This document shows positions 63,583 through 64,000 of a DNA stretch of 64,000 nt, one piece after another. Each line of letters starts with the position of its first letter. Position 1 is the stretch's first letter. The notes under the pieces were generated by a model. It was not told where the DNA came from, searched no databases, and worked only from the letters and a program-made list of their open reading frames with translations. A program made the translations under genes and the position numbers. Source of the DNA: Microcoleus sp. EPA2 (GTDB lineage: Bacteria > Cyanobacteriota > Cyanobacteriia > Cyanobacteriales > Microcoleaceae); assembly GCA_020882975.1 (NCBI GenBank), contig JAHRFD010000014.1, positions 62,001 through 126,000 on the forward strand, read 5' to 3'.

Positions 63583-63930
63583 TTAGAAACCGGGGAGATT
63601 AAGTCCGCCAGTCAGTTCTTCCATTTTTTCTCGCATCGTCGTGGTTGATTTAGTGTAAGCATCCAGCATCGCCACCGTGACGAGTTCAGAAACCACATCC
63701 GCACCTTCACCAAGCGCATCAGGGGAGATTTCCACCCGACGGGGTTCTTGGTTCCCGCTGAGAAAAACTTTAACCAGGCCACCGCCGGCAGTTCCCTCAA
63801 TTTCCATTTGATCCAACTCTTCCTGAAGCTTCTTAGCTCCTTCTTGAACCTGCTGAGCTTTTTTGAAAGCTTCAGTTAGTTCTTTCATTTTGCCCAGGCC
63901 GAAGCCAAATCCTTTTCCTGATTGTGTCAT
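63583..63930 (-). CDS. YbaB/EbfC nucleoid-associated protein
   Basis: 115 residues. The start [41 protein letters not shown], the [23 protein letters not shown] core and the C-terminal [35 protein letters not shown] are the complete YbaB_DNA_bd fold. It forms dimers that bind DNA. The gene starts 70 bases from the window edge. Confidence 0.95.
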   Translation of the reverse strand: MTQSGKGFGFGLGKMKELTEAFKKAQQVQEGAKKLQEELDQMEIEGTAGGGLVKVFLSGNQEPRRVEISPDALGEGADVVSELVTVAMLDAYTKSTTTMREKMEELTGGLNLPGF

Positions 63931-64000
63931 AACTACTCAGCGATGCTCAATTAAAAACAGTGTGCCGTTGGTTGATTACTTGTTGGCACTCTCATGTGTA

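Overview
The window comes from a filamentous, non-heterocystous-type cyanobacterium. The HIP1 palindrome GCGATCGC is very frequent. The gene set includes a photosystem II assembly-type protein, a helical carotenoid protein, cyanobacterial-type ClpB and HtpG, and PacS-, Atx1- and CopM-like copper proteins. Intergenic DNA is full of heptamer arrays and small palindromic elements of the kind seen in Oscillatoria, Microcoleus and Phormidium. The genus is an inference.

Layout. 1-7.2 kb: the start of a trehalose synthase gene (cut by the window edge), a Psb35-like gene, a large ClpB with two extra segments, and an MBOAT acyltransferase with an SGNH hydrolase. 7.3-22.1 kb: glyoxalase I, then a copper-homeostasis island: PacS-type ATPase, Atx1 chaperone, CopM (DUF305), CopB (adaptor), CopA (RND pump), CopC-like lipoprotein and the CopR/CopS two-component system. 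A direct repeat, TTTCATCCTAATTTCAT, stands before copM, copB and copA and is the likely CopR operator. A reversed three-gene cassette of unknown function (TIGR04255 protein, 97-aa protein, 'QSCDL' protein) sits between copB and copA.

22.4-32.3 kb: htpG, rpmB, two tandem MASE1-PAS adenylate cyclases, and a proS carrying about 86 extra residues encoded by seven in-frame copies of a 36-bp palindromic repeat. 33-36 kb: a 1020-residue membrane protein with repeats of exactly 98 residues. 36.4-45.6 kb: helical carotenoid protein, acetoacetate decarboxylase-like protein, SLH protein, secreted protein, polysaccharide deacetylase, a ChaB-domain protein, a rubredoxin/flavoprotein pair, a VOC-like protein and a class II aldolase. 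45.9-52.7 kb: Uma2 nuclease, HEAT-repeat protein, small membrane protein plus GNAT, two tandem lipase-RTX proteins and an AmpG-like transporter.

52.7-55.2 kb: wreck of a BsuBI/PstI-type restriction-modification system. The methyltransferase is intact; the endonuclease is cut after about 67 codons by an IS200/IS605 tnpB remnant. 55.5-64 kb: GHL10 glycosidase-like protein, second Uma2 protein, argF, dusB, pgi, a LuxR-type response regulator, a low-molecular-weight tyrosine phosphatase between heptamer arrays, and YbaB.

The best leads for something undescribed are the reversed trio inside the copper island, the 98-residue-repeat membrane protein, and the palindromic repeats that have entered coding sequences (proS and the CopA pump) in frame. 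No tRNA, rRNA or CRISPR array was seen.
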